DNA from: Limnospira platensis | GTDB taxonomy: Bacteria > Cyanobacteriota > Cyanobacteriia > Cyanobacteriales > Microcoleaceae | Reading direction: 5' to 3' (one strand) | DNA length: 64,000 nucleotides | NCBI RefSeq assembly: GCF_046480435.1 | Contig: NZ_PKGC01000050.1 | Shown: in pieces, positions 1 through 9,228 of the stretch | Layout: the number at the start of each line of letters is the position of its first letter | Numbering within the stretch: position 1 is the first letter of the stretch | The notes under the pieces: model-generated | What the model saw: the letters and a program-made list of their open reading frames with translations, nothing else | Told to the model about the DNA's origin: nothing | Database searches by the model: none | Translations under genes and position numbers: made by a program

Positions 1-2
1 GA

Positions 3-389
3 CAAGGACATTCATTCCCGCCCAAACTAGGCGAAGATTACTGTGAAGTAAGGATAGCTGAAATTGTTAGAGAATATAAGGGCGAGAGAATTGTGTCACC
101 CGAAAATGTGCAAGGGAAATTCAGGGATTTACTTCCTAAATTCAAATCAGCAGGATCTCGTTTTCAAAATTATCTCCATTATTTTGCGGGGAAGGATTTA
201 CTCTACGCCATGAGAGACAAACTCGGTGATTGGGGATTTGAAGATAGTTCAAATAAAAACCACCCAGAGGAAGTATTCATTGAAAGAGTTGTGACTAGAA
301 TTGAACACACAGATGGGGTTTGGGAGTGGTTACCAAAATGGAAGAAACTCCGTCAGTTGATTGAGGAGACTAATTTTTCGGAAAGTTGA
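3..389 (+). CDS. Hypothetical protein, 5'-truncated by window edge
   Basis: The reading frame is open from the first bases of the window to the TAA-like stop near 389, so the gene starts upstream and only the last ~128 residues are seen. A GTG at 93 could act as a start, but about 30 in-frame codons before it read as normal protein (KLGEDYCEVRIAEIVREYKG), so I treat it as partial. The visible part is soluble, charged and has no recognised motif. A GC-rich hairpin follows at 449-471. I do not recognise the family. Confidence 0.55.
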   Translation, partial: QGHSFPPKLGEDYCEVRIAEIVREYKGERIVSPENVQGKFRDLLPKFKSAGSRFQNYLHYFAGKDLLYAMRDKLGDWGFEDSSNKNHPEEVFIERVVTRIEHTDGVWEWLPKWKKLRQLIEETNFSES

Positions 390-448
390 AATCAATTGGG
401 GGAAATGGCGATCGCGAAAGTGTAGGTACATCAATGTAGTTTGGTCAT

Positions 449-471
449 AGGGGCGGCTCAAAGCTGCCCCT
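449..471. terminator. Hairpin between converging genes
   Basis: GGGGCGGC and GCTGCCCC form a near-perfect stem around a 5-base loop, followed on the plus strand by a T-rich stretch. It lies between the converging genes ending at 389 and 480, so it can serve either strand. Confidence 0.55.
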
Positions 472-479
472 ACTGATTT

Positions 480-1877
480 TTAGGGGAGTGTTTGTAGAAA
501 TTGTTGAATTTCTAGGTCGCCAGGATTGATTTCTAATGCCCTTTGGTCGCGATCTTTAGCTTCTTGGTCGCGGCCCTGTCGCAGATAGGCGATCGCTTTA
601 CCTAACCAACTTTGGGAGTGGTTACTATCAAGATAAATAGCGCGATTATAGGCATTAAGGGCTTGTGCGTAACGTTTAATTTCCATAAAGATTTGACCCC
701 TTAAAACCCAGGCTTCTCTTTGGTGAGGATTGTGATGGAGAGATTCGTCTACCGATGCGATCGCCTCTCCATAGTCTCCGAGGCGAAATAGGGCTTGGGC
801 TTGAGCTGTCAAAGCGGGGGTAAAATCAGGTTTGATATTGATCGCGCGAGTATAAGATTTCGCCGCCTCTGGGTAGTCATCTAGGTGATTCATTAAAATA
901 TTGCCTCGTAAATACCAAATCCCATAATCATCAGGTTGAATTTGTAGGAGGCGGTCAAAGGCTTGTAAGGCTTCTTCATGGCGACCGATAGACATTAATA
1001 GCGCCCCACGATCACGCCATGCGGGATGAAAATTAGGTTGGAGTTGGGTAGCGCGATCATAGGATGCGATCGCCTCATCGTATTGACTCAGGGAAGATAA
1101 GGCATTTCCGCGACCATACCAAGCCGGATAAAAATTAGACTGTATGTTAATCGCCCTTTCAAAGGCTTCTAAGGAGTCTCGCCATCTTTCGTGGCGATAA
1201 AGCTGATTTCCGCGATTAGTCCAGTCGATGGCGCTAAAGCGATCGCTAACTTGGGGAACCTGCATATAAGCGGAAATAGATTGTAATTCCCGGGGAGTAG
1301 GGGGGTCTGGCTGGCGATCGCTGATATTGAGGTTAAGGGGAATCCCTGATTGCAAAAATCGGTTTACGGGAATACCTGCACTGTAGCCTACTGTAACTCG
1401 ATTGCTGGTTCCGGTGATCTGGTCTATGAGGATTTGACCTTCTGACATTCCATGAATACCAATTACCTGACCTTGGGTGTCTAAAATCGGCCCCCCACTC
1501 ATACCTACCTGGGTGAAATTGGTATAAAATAGGTCATAGCCACGGGTGGTGGGTTCTTTGACAAAGGCGAGTTTGTAGGCTTCGCTAATTAGTAACCCGG
1601 CGGTAAATAGGCGGGGCTGAAATTCTGGCCAGCCGGAAATGAAAATGTGTCGGGACTCGGCATCATAATCATAATCGGCAATTTGTGCCAGGGGGTAGGT
1701 GCGATCGCTACTGAAGGCTAAAACTGCTAAGTCGATTCCCGGTAGTCTAATGACGCGATCGTAGTCTAGGGCGTATTTTTGGCCGTCATGGGTGATAATT
1801 ATGTATTCATCGGGACTGCGGACAACATGGTTAGCGGTCAGTACATAATACAGGTCTCCCTCACGTAAACCTCTGGG
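480..1877 (-). pseudogene. Trypsin-like serine protease with TPR repeats (3' part, interrupted)
   Basis: This is the C-terminal ~465 codons of a secreted S1-type protease fused to tetratricopeptide repeats, a common cyanobacterial architecture. Reading on past the ATG at 1502, the same frame stays open to about 1877 and contains the catalytic triad: His in TANHVV (about 1827), Asp in GIDLAVL (about 1731) and Ser in VGMSGGP (about 1495). Then follow about seven TPR units of 34 residues (for example NRGNQLYRHERWRDSLEAF). The gene has lost contact with its start: the frame runs into the right end of an IscB element. The signal peptide and first residues are found on the other side, at 3504-3626. 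Without excision the protein cannot be made with its signal sequence; internal starts would lack the His. Confidence 0.8.
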
Positions 1878-3503
1878 GAGCGTGGAAGCCCCGTGTCTTT
1901 AGACCGGGGAGGAAACGGGACCGGGGGACTTTAGTCCCCGTGAATCTTTCAAGCATAGGCGTAACCATCCTTTCGGTGAATAGGTTGGCAGTATTTGTGG
2001 TTGATGCCTGTCACCCGTCCCGAGGCGGTGGTCATATCAAAACTGCCAGAGGCACGGCAGAGAACCCGTCCTACATAGGAGCCAATTTTCTTCCCGGCCG
2101 TGACCGTAGCCGTGACGATATCGCCAGTCTGAAAACCTTTGTGAATTTGCTTCCTGGAGCGGTGACGAGTGGGGAATCCGTACTTATTCGTCCCGCACAT
2201 CCGACGAGTTCCATGCCCCTTCGCTAGAATCAGCAACGGTTTTGACGTGACAATATCGAGTGATTCGACGTCTCCAACACAGGCAGCATCAAGCCAATGA
2301 GCCTTGGGTAGGTTAAGCCGAAGTCGATTGAACTTCGTTTGTCCGGCGGTTCCTGTGGTGACCCGAAGTCCTGTGGCTTTGAGAGCCTTGAACAAGGCCC
2401 ACCGAGTCGAGTTAACGGCAGCCGCATCGTTAAGGGGTGATTTGGCCTGCCTCAGAAGACGACTCAGGACATCAGGCTGGCCCGATAAAAAATCCCGAAT
2501 GTCCCCATTGCCTTTGGCTTGATTGCATGAGTGGCAAGCGATCGTCAGGTTAGACACCCGGTCAGAGCCCCCCTTAGACCGGGGCTGAATATGCTCAACT
2601 TCAAGGGGTACATGTTTAGCACCACAGTAAGCACAGGTTCGGCCCCACTTTTCCAACAGGTATTCCCGGACTTCGTAGCCTTGTAAGGCTCCCTGCTGAT
2701 ACTCAACACCTGAGATCTCAGGGTTTTCCATCAATTGTAGGTCGAACCGTACTAGCTCTTGAACAATGCGGCCCACTGGGGCAAGTCTACGGAATCGGTT
2801 AACCCAGGTCATCAGGGTATCGACTCGATGCTGCAAGCTCGGAGCCAACCAACCCTGGGGACGAGTCCGATTCAAGAACCGAGCCGGCCGATATTGGGTC
2901 TTGCGGTTTCGTCGAGAACGTCGCAGTTGCCGACGAGACCGTAAGGCTTCTACTATCTGCTGTCCTCGGTGCTGCAACTCGGCAGCAAAGATGATTCGAT
3001 TCCCTTGCTTCAGGGCAATTCCAGTGACTTTAGAACCTGGGTCTAATTTGAGTTCGAGCGGTTCAGGATTCGCATCAACCTCCTTGTTGAGAATAATGGT
3101 GAATGGGTAGCGTCGAAATACCGATGCTTTTCCGGCTTTGAGTAGAAACCGTGCGACCCCTGGCTGGCAGGGGGTCAGGGGCTTACGGTTGGTATCTAAA
3201 ACGAAAATATGATTAGACATTGTTGCGTCTCTTCTGATTGCTCGTCACCTTAAAAATGTGAGGGTATGGTTGCCCCCAACTCTGCAAAGCAGGTAAAGTT
3301 TGCCTCGTCAATGTTATAAAAGCTTTTTGGGCTAACTACACTTCCTTACCCCTTGTAAAGATGTTTAATAGTTAACGATAGAGCGAGAGGCTGGCAAGCA
3401 CCTCAAGGTATCATGGCTTAAATAACGTAGCCAGTTAAGGCTTAGACTGGTCAACTAACTGAGGAATCCGAGGCATGAAGCCCCGTTACTTCAGTACGGG
3501 GTG
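1872..3503 (-). mobile_element. IscB-type IS200/IS605-like element (no transposase)
   Basis: A 1.6-kb insert separates two halves of one protease gene. Its ends carry imperfect hairpins of similar form: CCCCGT/ACGGGG at 3481-3501 (left end in the iscB sense) and CCCCG/CGGGG at about 1889-1911 (right end), with a second perfect stem GGGGAC-TTTA-GTCCCC at 1923-1938. It carries only iscB; no TnpA Y1 transposase is present, so movement would need one supplied in trans. Such elements insert without target duplication and none is seen. The exact ends are estimated to within about 10 bases from where the host protein reading stops making sense. Confidence 0.75.
1949..3220 (-). CDS. iscB: IscB RNA-guided HNH/RuvC endonuclease
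   Basis: 423 residues, the usual IscB size. Order of parts: N-terminal PLMP domain (KPLTPCQPGVARFLLKAGKA, 13-32); RuvC-I with the catalytic Asp60 in LKLDPGSKVTGIAL; arginine-rich bridge helix (RRQLRRSRRNRKTQYR, about 97-112); RuvC-II around QELVRFD; HNH with CxxC zinc ligands (CAYCG), LEVEHIQPRSKGG and CHSCNQAKGN; RuvC-III with HWLDAACVG; then a C-terminal basic domain. All expected catalytic residues are present, so it looks functional. IscB is the ancestor-like relative of Cas9 and uses an omega RNA encoded just upstream of its gene; that region (3221-3503) is present. Its known role is to nick or cut the site from which the element was excised, favouring retention. Confidence 0.92.
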   Translation of the reverse strand: MSNHIFVLDTNRKPLTPCQPGVARFLLKAGKASVFRRYPFTIILNKEVDANPEPLELKLDPGSKVTGIALKQGNRIIFAAELQHRGQQIVEALRSRRQLRRSRRNRKTQYRPARFLNRTRPQGWLAPSLQHRVDTLMTWVNRFRRLAPVGRIVQELVRFDLQLMENPEISGVEYQQGALQGYEVREYLLEKWGRTCAYCGAKHVPLEVEHIQPRSKGGSDRVSNLTIACHSCNQAKGNGDIRDFLSGQPDVLSRLLRQAKSPLNDAAAVNSTRWALFKALKATGLRVTTGTAGQTKFNRLRLNLPKAHWLDAACVGDVESLDIVTSKPLLILAKGHGTRRMCGTNKYGFPTRHRSRKQIHKGFQTGDIVTATVTAGKKIGSYVGRVLCRASGSFDMTTASGRVTGINHKYCQPIHRKDGYAYA

Positions 3504-3520
3504 CTGACTGATGCGATCGA
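3221..3520 (-). ncRNA. Candidate omega RNA (HEARO-type) with guide from host gene
   Basis: The 283 bp between the element's left end and the iscB start have no reading frame but are rich in stems, starting with the CCCCGT/ACGGGG hairpin at 3481-3501. Known IscB systems transcribe this region as omega RNA, with a guide of about 16 nt taken from the DNA just outside the left end. Here that guide would come from the protease gene, about 3504-3520 on the minus strand, ending ...CGCATCAGTCAG. Boundaries are inferred from family knowledge; transcription is not visible from sequence. Confidence 0.6.
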
Positions 3521-3626
3521 TATCTTCCGCCATTAGGGCGATCGCATTACTGACAGATAACAGGGTGATTACTCCGGCTGCTATTATAGCTTGCACCGGA
3601 CGCAAACAATTTTTAACTAGACTCAT
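3504..3626 (-). pseudogene. Protease 5' part: start and signal peptide
   Basis: An ATG at 3626, preceded by AGGTG, opens a frame of 41 codons: a basic start (MSLVKNCLRP), a hydrophobic core (VQAIIAAGVITLLSVS), a likely cleavage after NAIA, then MAEDIDRISQ. This is a clear Sec signal peptide of the kind found on cyanobacterial protease-TPR proteins. It then runs into the left end of the IscB element and stops about five codons later. It is the missing start of the protein whose remainder lies at 480-1877. Too short for a standard gene caller. Confidence 0.75.
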
Positions 3627-3719
3627 GGCGCACCTATGGAAGTATTGACTGGGTAGGAGTCTGAACCTATCCCATTCCTTACTTCTGAGGATTTAGGATT
3701 TATCCGGTTGAGTTAGCAG

Positions 3720-3977
3720 TTATAGGGAACTGGCACTGTCTGGGGCAATTTCCACCCCTCCTTGCTGCACTATTTTTTGGCGATCGGTAATTAGATCGCT
3801 GAGGGTTTCAATGTTCTTGATTCCCATATCATGACAAGCCTTTTTTAAGCTGCTTTGGAAGGCTTCTATATCTTCTCCATATCCACAATTGCGGGCAGCT
3901 TCCTCTAGTCCCTGTTTGGCACTGGATTTCGCACAATTTACTAGATCAGTTCCTTGTAATCTGGGGGAATTTGACAT
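3720..3977 (-). CDS. Small conserved-looking hypothetical protein
   Basis: 85 residues, ATG start at 3977, with three cysteines (VNCAKS, RNCGYG, KACHDMG) and a mixed helical pattern. No signal peptide, membrane segment or known motif. It sits about 90 bp upstream of the interrupted protease start in the same direction, but a shared transcript is not evident. I do not recognise the family. Confidence 0.5.
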   Translation of the reverse strand: MSNSPRLQGTDLVNCAKSSAKQGLEEAARNCGYGEDIEAFQSSLKKACHDMGIKNIETLSDLITDRQKIVQQGGVEIAPDSASSL

Positions 3978-4130
3978 AATTATTGTTTATAGATTTGCAC
4001 ACCAGTTAAATTATAGCAAATTTGGTCGGAATTATTATCTATCTGTGGGGGGATATTTTCTAACTAACTATGACGACTAGGCTATGGCGGGTTAAGACCA
4101 ACCACAGCCAGTCTGGGGGAGGTCTCGTGG

Positions 4131-5333
4131 CTATCCCGAAAAATTAGTTAAGCTATTATCGGTGAATGGTAAATCTTGATTAAGGTAGTTAATTTCCTGT
4201 TTTTCCATGTCATTAATGCGGTGAATATAGTTGCGGAGAATTTGAGAGAGACGACCATCATAAAAACGATGGAGACTGTAGTTAGGTCTGGCTGGAAAAC
4301 CGCGACGCTGTTTATGTCGTCCTCCCGCCCCAGGGTCAAAGGATTGAATCCCGTGATTAATCCCCCATTCAATAGGGGAATAATAACAAGCATTAAAGTG
4401 TAAACAATCGATATCTTGTAAACTTCCCCAATAGCGACCATATAGGCGATCGCCTTTAGTCAAACAGAATGACATCCCCATAGGTTGGCGATCGTCTAAT
4501 TCATTATATGCCGCCACAAAAACCACCCGGTGACGATAATCATGATGTAACTGTTCAAAGAATTTCCGAGTCAGATATTTACTTCCCCACCAGCCAAATT
4601 TATCGCAGGTACTCCCATAAAAATCATACATCAGGGAAAACATTGATTTAGGGATATCATCACCCGTCACAATCCGCATTTGTAGACCCACTTTGTCTAA
4701 GGCTTTTCGTTCTCGTTTGATATTACGGCGTTGATTAGCATTAAAGATTTTCAAGTAATCATCAAAACTATTATATCCTTGATTTTGCCAGATATAACTA
4801 TGGTGTAGCCAAGGGGTAAATCCCTGTTTGTCCAGAGTAGACTGCCATTGACGATCCACATAAAGAAAATGGCAGCCAGAAATTTTATGGTTAATACAAA
4901 AGCGATCTATTTCATGCACCATTAACCCCGTAATTTCGTCTTCATCCTCAGAGGGATCCACTAAAAATCGATAGCCTTCTGCTGGCGTAAAAGGCGACAT
5001 CCCCAACATTTTAGGATAGTATTCAATCCCCAATTGATAAGCCAAATCAGCCCATTGGTGGTCAAAGACAAACTCACCGCGACTGTGACCTTTGAGATAT
5101 AATGGGGCTGCCGCGACTAATTGAGAATCTCGCCATACTGTCAGATGATTGGGTAGCCAACCCGCCTGTCCCGTCGCACTACCAGAAGCCTCCAAATTAT
5201 GCAGCCAGTCCCATTCAAAAAACGGAGTTTTCAGGGGTTGGGCGAGTCGATCCCACTCCGACTGAGGGACTTCGGAAATTTGATTAATCCAAGCTACCGA
5301 ATACGGTGATTGATTTGAGTGTAAGGTATTCAT
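4131..5333 (-). CDS. GNAT/FemAB-like acyltransferase (COG3146, DUF482 type)
   Basis: 400 residues, matching the family described as 'peptidoglycan biosynthesis/recognition' or DUF482, which has a FemAB/GNAT-like fold. Seen in the sequence: N-terminal segment with the family-typical SEWDRLAQPLKTPFFEWDWL; APLYLKGHSRGEFVFDHQWA; the central NQRRNIKRERK; and a C-terminal half with YGRYWG, HFNACYYSPIEWGI and FDPGAGGRHKQRRGF, which are the strongest family signatures. No membrane segment. Substrate is unknown in this family. The gene stands alone, its start 36 bp from the end of the convergent-strand neighbour's 3' end on the same strand. Confidence 0.75.
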   Translation of the reverse strand: MNTLHSNQSPYSVAWINQISEVPQSEWDRLAQPLKTPFFEWDWLHNLEASGSATGQAGWLPNHLTVWRDSQLVAAAPLYLKGHSRGEFVFDHQWADLAYQLGIEYYPKMLGMSPFTPAEGYRFLVDPSEDEDEITGLMVHEIDRFCINHKISGCHFLYVDRQWQSTLDKQGFTPWLHHSYIWQNQGYNSFDDYLKIFNANQRRNIKRERKALDKVGLQMRIVTGDDIPKSMFSLMYDFYGSTCDKFGWWGSKYLTRKFFEQLHHDYRHRVVFVAAYNELDDRQPMGMSFCLTKGDRLYGRYWGSLQDIDCLHFNACYYSPIEWGINHGIQSFDPGAGGRHKQRRGFPARPNYSLHRFYDGRLSQILRNYIHRINDMEKQEINYLNQDLPFTDNSLTNFSG

Positions 5334-5369
5334 GCTGAAAATTAAAAGCGCTATGATATTCTAGCGATT

Positions 5370-6074
5370 TTAATGGGGAGATTTAACCCGATAGTGCAGA
5401 AATACCTCATCATCTACCTGTTGGACACTCAACAATTGTAAATGGGGTGCGAAGCGAGATAAAAATCCTTCTCCGTCCACGGGAGTCGGTGATGTGGTTC
5501 CCCCCAAAATTCGGGGACAGACGGTCAGGTGAAACTCATCGATCGCATGGTGGGCCATTAAAGATGCTACTAGCTGACCGCCGCCTAAGACCGCTAGTCT
5601 TTGTATATCCCGGTCTCTGAGTTGCTGTAACGCTTCTGACCAGGTTATCACTCCATTGGAGTCGTCCGCGACGATCACTTGGTCGAAGTGGTCGGAAAAT
5701 CGTTTCCAAGGCTGACCCCCTAAGAATGTGGTCAGTAACCACTTGGGAACAGGCTGTTGAAAAAATTTGAGGGTTGGGTTAATTTTTCCTGATGCGGAAC
5801 AGACTATTTGAACCGGTTGGGGGGGTTTTCCGTTTTTTTCCCGATCGCCTAACAATTCCGTTGAAGACACCCTTAAAACTGTTCCATAGGCGGCGAGAGT
5901 GCCGTTTCCGAACAGTACAGCGTCGGCTTGGGCAATTTGTCGTTCTAGGTGAATGATATCAGCATTAGAGCCAAATCGGGCAGGCGATCGCATCAGATCA
6001 GCAATTTTGCCGTCAGCACTCATGGCTAAAATAACAGTAGTGTGGGGTCGGGTGGTTGGAATTATCTCATCCAT
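5370..6074 (-). CDS. RibD C-terminal-type (DHFR-like) reductase
   Basis: 234 residues with the RibD_C fold: PHTTVILAMSADGKIAD near the N-terminus, DAVLFGNGTLAAYG, the NADPH-binding LAVLGGGQLVASLM, DEFHLTVCPRILGG and a C-terminal LLSVQQVDDEVFLHYRV. The family reduces 5-amino-6-ribosylamino-uracil phosphate in riboflavin synthesis, but stand-alone cyanobacterial members without the deaminase half may act elsewhere in flavin or pterin metabolism. Start ATG at 6074. It lies in tandem behind no other gene upstream and 36 bp before the acyltransferase start, so the two could be cotranscribed. Confidence 0.8.
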   Translation of the reverse strand: MDEIIPTTRPHTTVILAMSADGKIADLMRSPARFGSNADIIHLERQIAQADAVLFGNGTLAAYGTVLRVSSTELLGDREKNGKPPQPVQIVCSASGKINPTLKFFQQPVPKWLLTTFLGGQPWKRFSDHFDQVIVADDSNGVITWSEALQQLRDRDIQRLAVLGGGQLVASLMAHHAIDEFHLTVCPRILGGTTSPTPVDGEGFLSRFAPHLQLLSVQQVDDEVFLHYRVKSPH

Positions 6075-6221
6075 AAGGGCCTGGTTTTGGCTCTCGACTT
6101 GCTATTAGTGATCTTAAAACAGGGTCTGACAAGATGCAAGACGCTAGATCTAGCTTAGATCTACTAGTCGTGATCGGCGCATCGGTATTAATTTGAAAAA
6201 ATATACATCAGATTTAATTCT

Positions 6222-7070
6222 ATGATTTCATTGTTCCCTAAAGCTATCTTAATTATCACTGTCCTGACTATAGTTAGTTATCTCATTATTTGTGTCGGGT
6301 TGCTTTTGTTTCAAAATCGGTTGATTTTTTTCCCATCTAAGACCATTGAAAAAACTCCCGATTTGTTAGGGATGCTATATCAAGAGGTTTGGTTAAAATT
6401 ACCCGATTCCACATCAGAAAGTGAACAGATTAATGGTTGGTGGATTCCTGGCGATTCCGACATAGTGATTTTGGATTTGCATGGGAACAGTAGTAATATT
6501 GGTGGCAATTTAGGCTATGCTAAACAATTTCATCATCTGGGATTTTCCGTGTTTTTGATAGATTATCGAGGTTATGGTTGTAGTAGCGATCGCTTTCCCT
6601 GTGAACAACGAGTTTATGAAGATGCCGAGTTAGCTTTTAATTATTTGGTTAATTCTCGAAACATCCCCCCTGATAAAATTGTCGTATTTGGGCATTCTTT
6701 GGGAGGTGCGATCGCTATTGAATTGGCTACGAAACACCCCCAAATTGCTGGATTGATTATCGAAAGTTCCTTTACTTCTATCCTCGATATGGTCAAGGTA
6801 AAGAAACAATATCGGATTTTTCCAATTAATTGGTTATTGCATCAACGATTTGATTCTCTTGCGAAAGTTCGGGAATTGAAAATGCCGATTTTATTCACCC
6901 ATGGGACCGCTGATGAGTTGGTTACCGCCAGTATGAGTGAGCAGTTATACCAGGCTTGTCCTGAACCCAAACAACTGCTGATGATTCCTGATGCTGATCA
7001 CAATCATGTCAAAGAAATGGGAGGCGATCGCTATCGGGAAACCATCAAGAAATTTGTGGAAAGTCTGTAA
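6222..7070 (+). CDS. Alpha/beta hydrolase, membrane-anchored (BEM46/ABHD13-like)
   Basis: 282 residues. One N-terminal membrane segment (about 8-30, AILIITVLTIVSYLIICVGL) followed by the family's QNRLIFFPS. The nucleophile elbow is GHSLGGA with Ser159, the acid is Asp231 in THGTADELV, and the base is His260 or 262 in DADHNH. DLHGNSSNIGG forms the oxyanion region. These proteins are serine hydrolases of unknown substrate, anchored to the membrane. Monocistronic: divergent from the reductase upstream and convergent with the receptor downstream. Confidence 0.85.
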   Translation: MISLFPKAILIITVLTIVSYLIICVGLLLFQNRLIFFPSKTIEKTPDLLGMLYQEVWLKLPDSTSESEQINGWWIPGDSDIVILDLHGNSSNIGGNLGYAKQFHHLGFSVFLIDYRGYGCSSDRFPCEQRVYEDAELAFNYLVNSRNIPPDKIVVFGHSLGGAIAIELATKHPQIAGLIIESSFTSILDMVKVKKQYRIFPINWLLHQRFDSLAKVRELKMPILFTHGTADELVTASMSEQLYQACPEPKQLLMIPDADHNHVKEMGGDRYRETIKKFVESL

Positions 7071-7109
7071 AAAAATTTTATCTTTCATGGGTCTAAACCC
7101 TCTGGACTT

Positions 7110-7139
7110 CCCCATAAATTTCACCCGATTTATATGGGG
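7110..7139. terminator. Hairpin between converging genes
   Basis: CCCCATAAAT and ATTTATATGGGG form an imperfect stem between the hydrolase (plus) and the receptor (minus). No long T run follows, so it may be a weak bidirectional terminator. Confidence 0.4.
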
Positions 7140-7144
7140 ATAAT

Positions 7145-9085
7145 TTAATAATTTAAATTTAAATCATTCATCATCTCTAAAACCTGTTCAATAGCTACTG
7201 ATTGCTGATTAATATTGAGAGAAATAGTCTGAGAATTTTCTACTATACTGTTAATCCCATTAACCACCTCATTAAATCCGGTTTTACTTTCCTCTGTGAC
7301 TCGGACTGTAGAACTCATCGCTTTTTGAATATCATGTACTAAATTGTTAATTTCTGCTGCTGAGGATTTACTTTGATCAGCCAGTTTCCGAATTTCATTG
7401 GCGATCACATTAAATCCTTGTCCACTATTCTGGTCAGCTTGTACCGCCTCAACTGCAGCATTTAAAGCCAATATATTAGTTTGATTAGCTAAATTACTGA
7501 CTATAGTAGATATTAAGCCAATTTTGACAATTTTATTACTTAAATCCGAGATTTTATAGGCAAGTTTATTCACCGTTTCTTGTAAGCCATCCTGGCAATA
7601 ATTATCATCAGATTCCCGATAACCTTTAATCAAATATAATACCTGTTTAGCCGCTAATGCTGCCTTAGAAGCCTGTTCAGCGGAACCCCTAGCTGAACTG
7701 TTTAACTCATTCATAGTTATAGTGACTGAATGCACTAACATTTTCTGATTTTGTAGTGTTCCTTGTAATTCTTGACTTCTGGTAGATATCTCAGCAGCCA
7801 TGAGGTTAAAAGAGTGAGCCAAACAACCTAGTTCATCCTGTGTATTATCTGGAATAGACACATTATAATTACCTGCCGAAATTTTCTGAGTCCCATTAAT
7901 TAGTTGTTGCAATGGTGCAGATACTTGTCGTTTTAAAACCACCCAAACTAGGAGCATTAATGATAATAGTAAAATTACTTCAATCAGGATATTTGCTAAC
8001 ACAAAATTTACGGATTTTTTTATTAAAATTGACCGAGGAAAAACAGTTACAAAATACCAGTCAATACCCGGCATTTGGCGAAAAACCAGGTATTGATTAT
8101 CTTCATAATTAGGTATTATGTATTGATTTGGGGGAGCATTTGTAACTAATTTAAATATATTCATTAAGTTACTATCCTGCAAATTTTGGATCTTAACCGT
8201 GGTAGTGCTATCTTGAATTTTATCTATTAAGTGGGGATGAGCGATTAACTGACCATCCCCTCTAAAAATTAGGTTATATCCTCCTTCAATATGCACATTA
8301 ACTGTTCTTTCGATTAACTGATTTAGGGTGATGTCATGACCAAGAGTTCCTATGGTTTGACCATTATAATCAACGGGGGTTGAAGCCGTGACTAACCAAA
8401 GCTGACTAACTGGTTCATAATAAGGTGTAGTCCAAACGGTTTTTCTTTCCGGGTTATTCTCAGGAGTGGCGACTAAATACTCTGGTTTTTGGGGCATATA
8501 AAAGTTAGCATCAGCTTCTTTAACATAATTAGGAACTTCCGGCCAATAAACAATTGTAATATTCTCCGGGGTCATAATGAAGGTACTATCAAAACGATTA
8601 TGCCACGCCCTCCCGTAGGATTCGATTAACCTTTGTAAATCAATGACTTTCCGACGAATTTCTGGGGTGATTTCTAAGGATTTATCAATATACACTCCCG
8701 CCTGGCGTTCACCATCAAAATTGACAGGGTTGTTACGGATAACCCCGTCCGGGTATCGGATGAATAAATTATTAAATTCCTCTTCTAAATTAGCGGGGGA
8801 TGGTTGTGCAAATTCCCTCAGAATTTCGGCTTTCAGGATAGCATGATTATCAACCGCTAAATCAAAGATTTGCTGTTCTCTGGCTACTCTTTCCACCACA
8901 GACTCTTCTAGTTGCGTTAATTTCTGATTTCTCAATGCTGATATCGCTTGCATATAATTAGCGATCGCACTACCTGTCACTATTAAAACTGCACATACAG
9001 TAATCTGAAATAAGGTTTTTCTGGTCAGAGAACCTTTGGGGGAAAACTGCGATTCCGGGTGATTTTTGCCATGGGAGTTTAACAT
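7145..9085 (-). CDS. Methyl-accepting chemotaxis-type receptor (Cache-HAMP-MA)
   Basis: 646 residues. A first membrane segment at about 24-46, a large extracellular domain of about 300 residues with dCache features (FNNLFIRYPDGVIRNNP, TSTPVDYNGQTIGTLGHDITL, PGIDWYFVTVFPRSILI), a second segment at about 360-380, a HAMP linker (APLQQLINGTQKISAGNY) and a short signalling coiled coil. The hairpin tip reads LANQTNILALNAAVEAVQA with GFNVIANEIRKLADQS, close to the canonical sequence, so coupling to CheA/CheW is expected. The protein ends soon after the return helix, shorter than most receptors. No chemotaxis genes lie near it; it probably serves gliding or taxis of filaments. The ligand cannot be told. 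Confidence 0.85.
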   Translation of the reverse strand: MLNSHGKNHPESQFSPKGSLTRKTLFQITVCAVLIVTGSAIANYMQAISALRNQKLTQLEESVVERVAREQQIFDLAVDNHAILKAEILREFAQPSPANLEEEFNNLFIRYPDGVIRNNPVNFDGERQAGVYIDKSLEITPEIRRKVIDLQRLIESYGRAWHNRFDSTFIMTPENITIVYWPEVPNYVKEADANFYMPQKPEYLVATPENNPERKTVWTTPYYEPVSQLWLVTASTPVDYNGQTIGTLGHDITLNQLIERTVNVHIEGGYNLIFRGDGQLIAHPHLIDKIQDSTTTVKIQNLQDSNLMNIFKLVTNAPPNQYIIPNYEDNQYLVFRQMPGIDWYFVTVFPRSILIKKSVNFVLANILIEVILLLSLMLLVWVVLKRQVSAPLQQLINGTQKISAGNYNVSIPDNTQDELGCLAHSFNLMAAEISTRSQELQGTLQNQKMLVHSVTITMNELNSSARGSAEQASKAALAAKQVLYLIKGYRESDDNYCQDGLQETVNKLAYKISDLSNKIVKIGLISTIVSNLANQTNILALNAAVEAVQADQNSGQGFNVIANEIRKLADQSKSSAAEINNLVHDIQKAMSSTVRVTEESKTGFNEVVNGINSIVENSQTISLNINQQSVAIEQVLEMMNDLNLNY

Positions 9086-9228
9086 AATTATATGAATTGA
9101 TTAAGGATTGAGGGTGCTGTGATCATCTACTATGATTATATCATAACAATTATGTAGGGTTTGTCCTAGTGCTGCTCTAAATATGTAAAATTTTGGTAAA
9201 ATTGGCTCAACCGAGTTATCAGTCTGTA

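Noticed and set aside
1940..3110. Plus-strand frames opposite iscB
   Set aside because: Shadows of the iscB reading frame; no independent motif.
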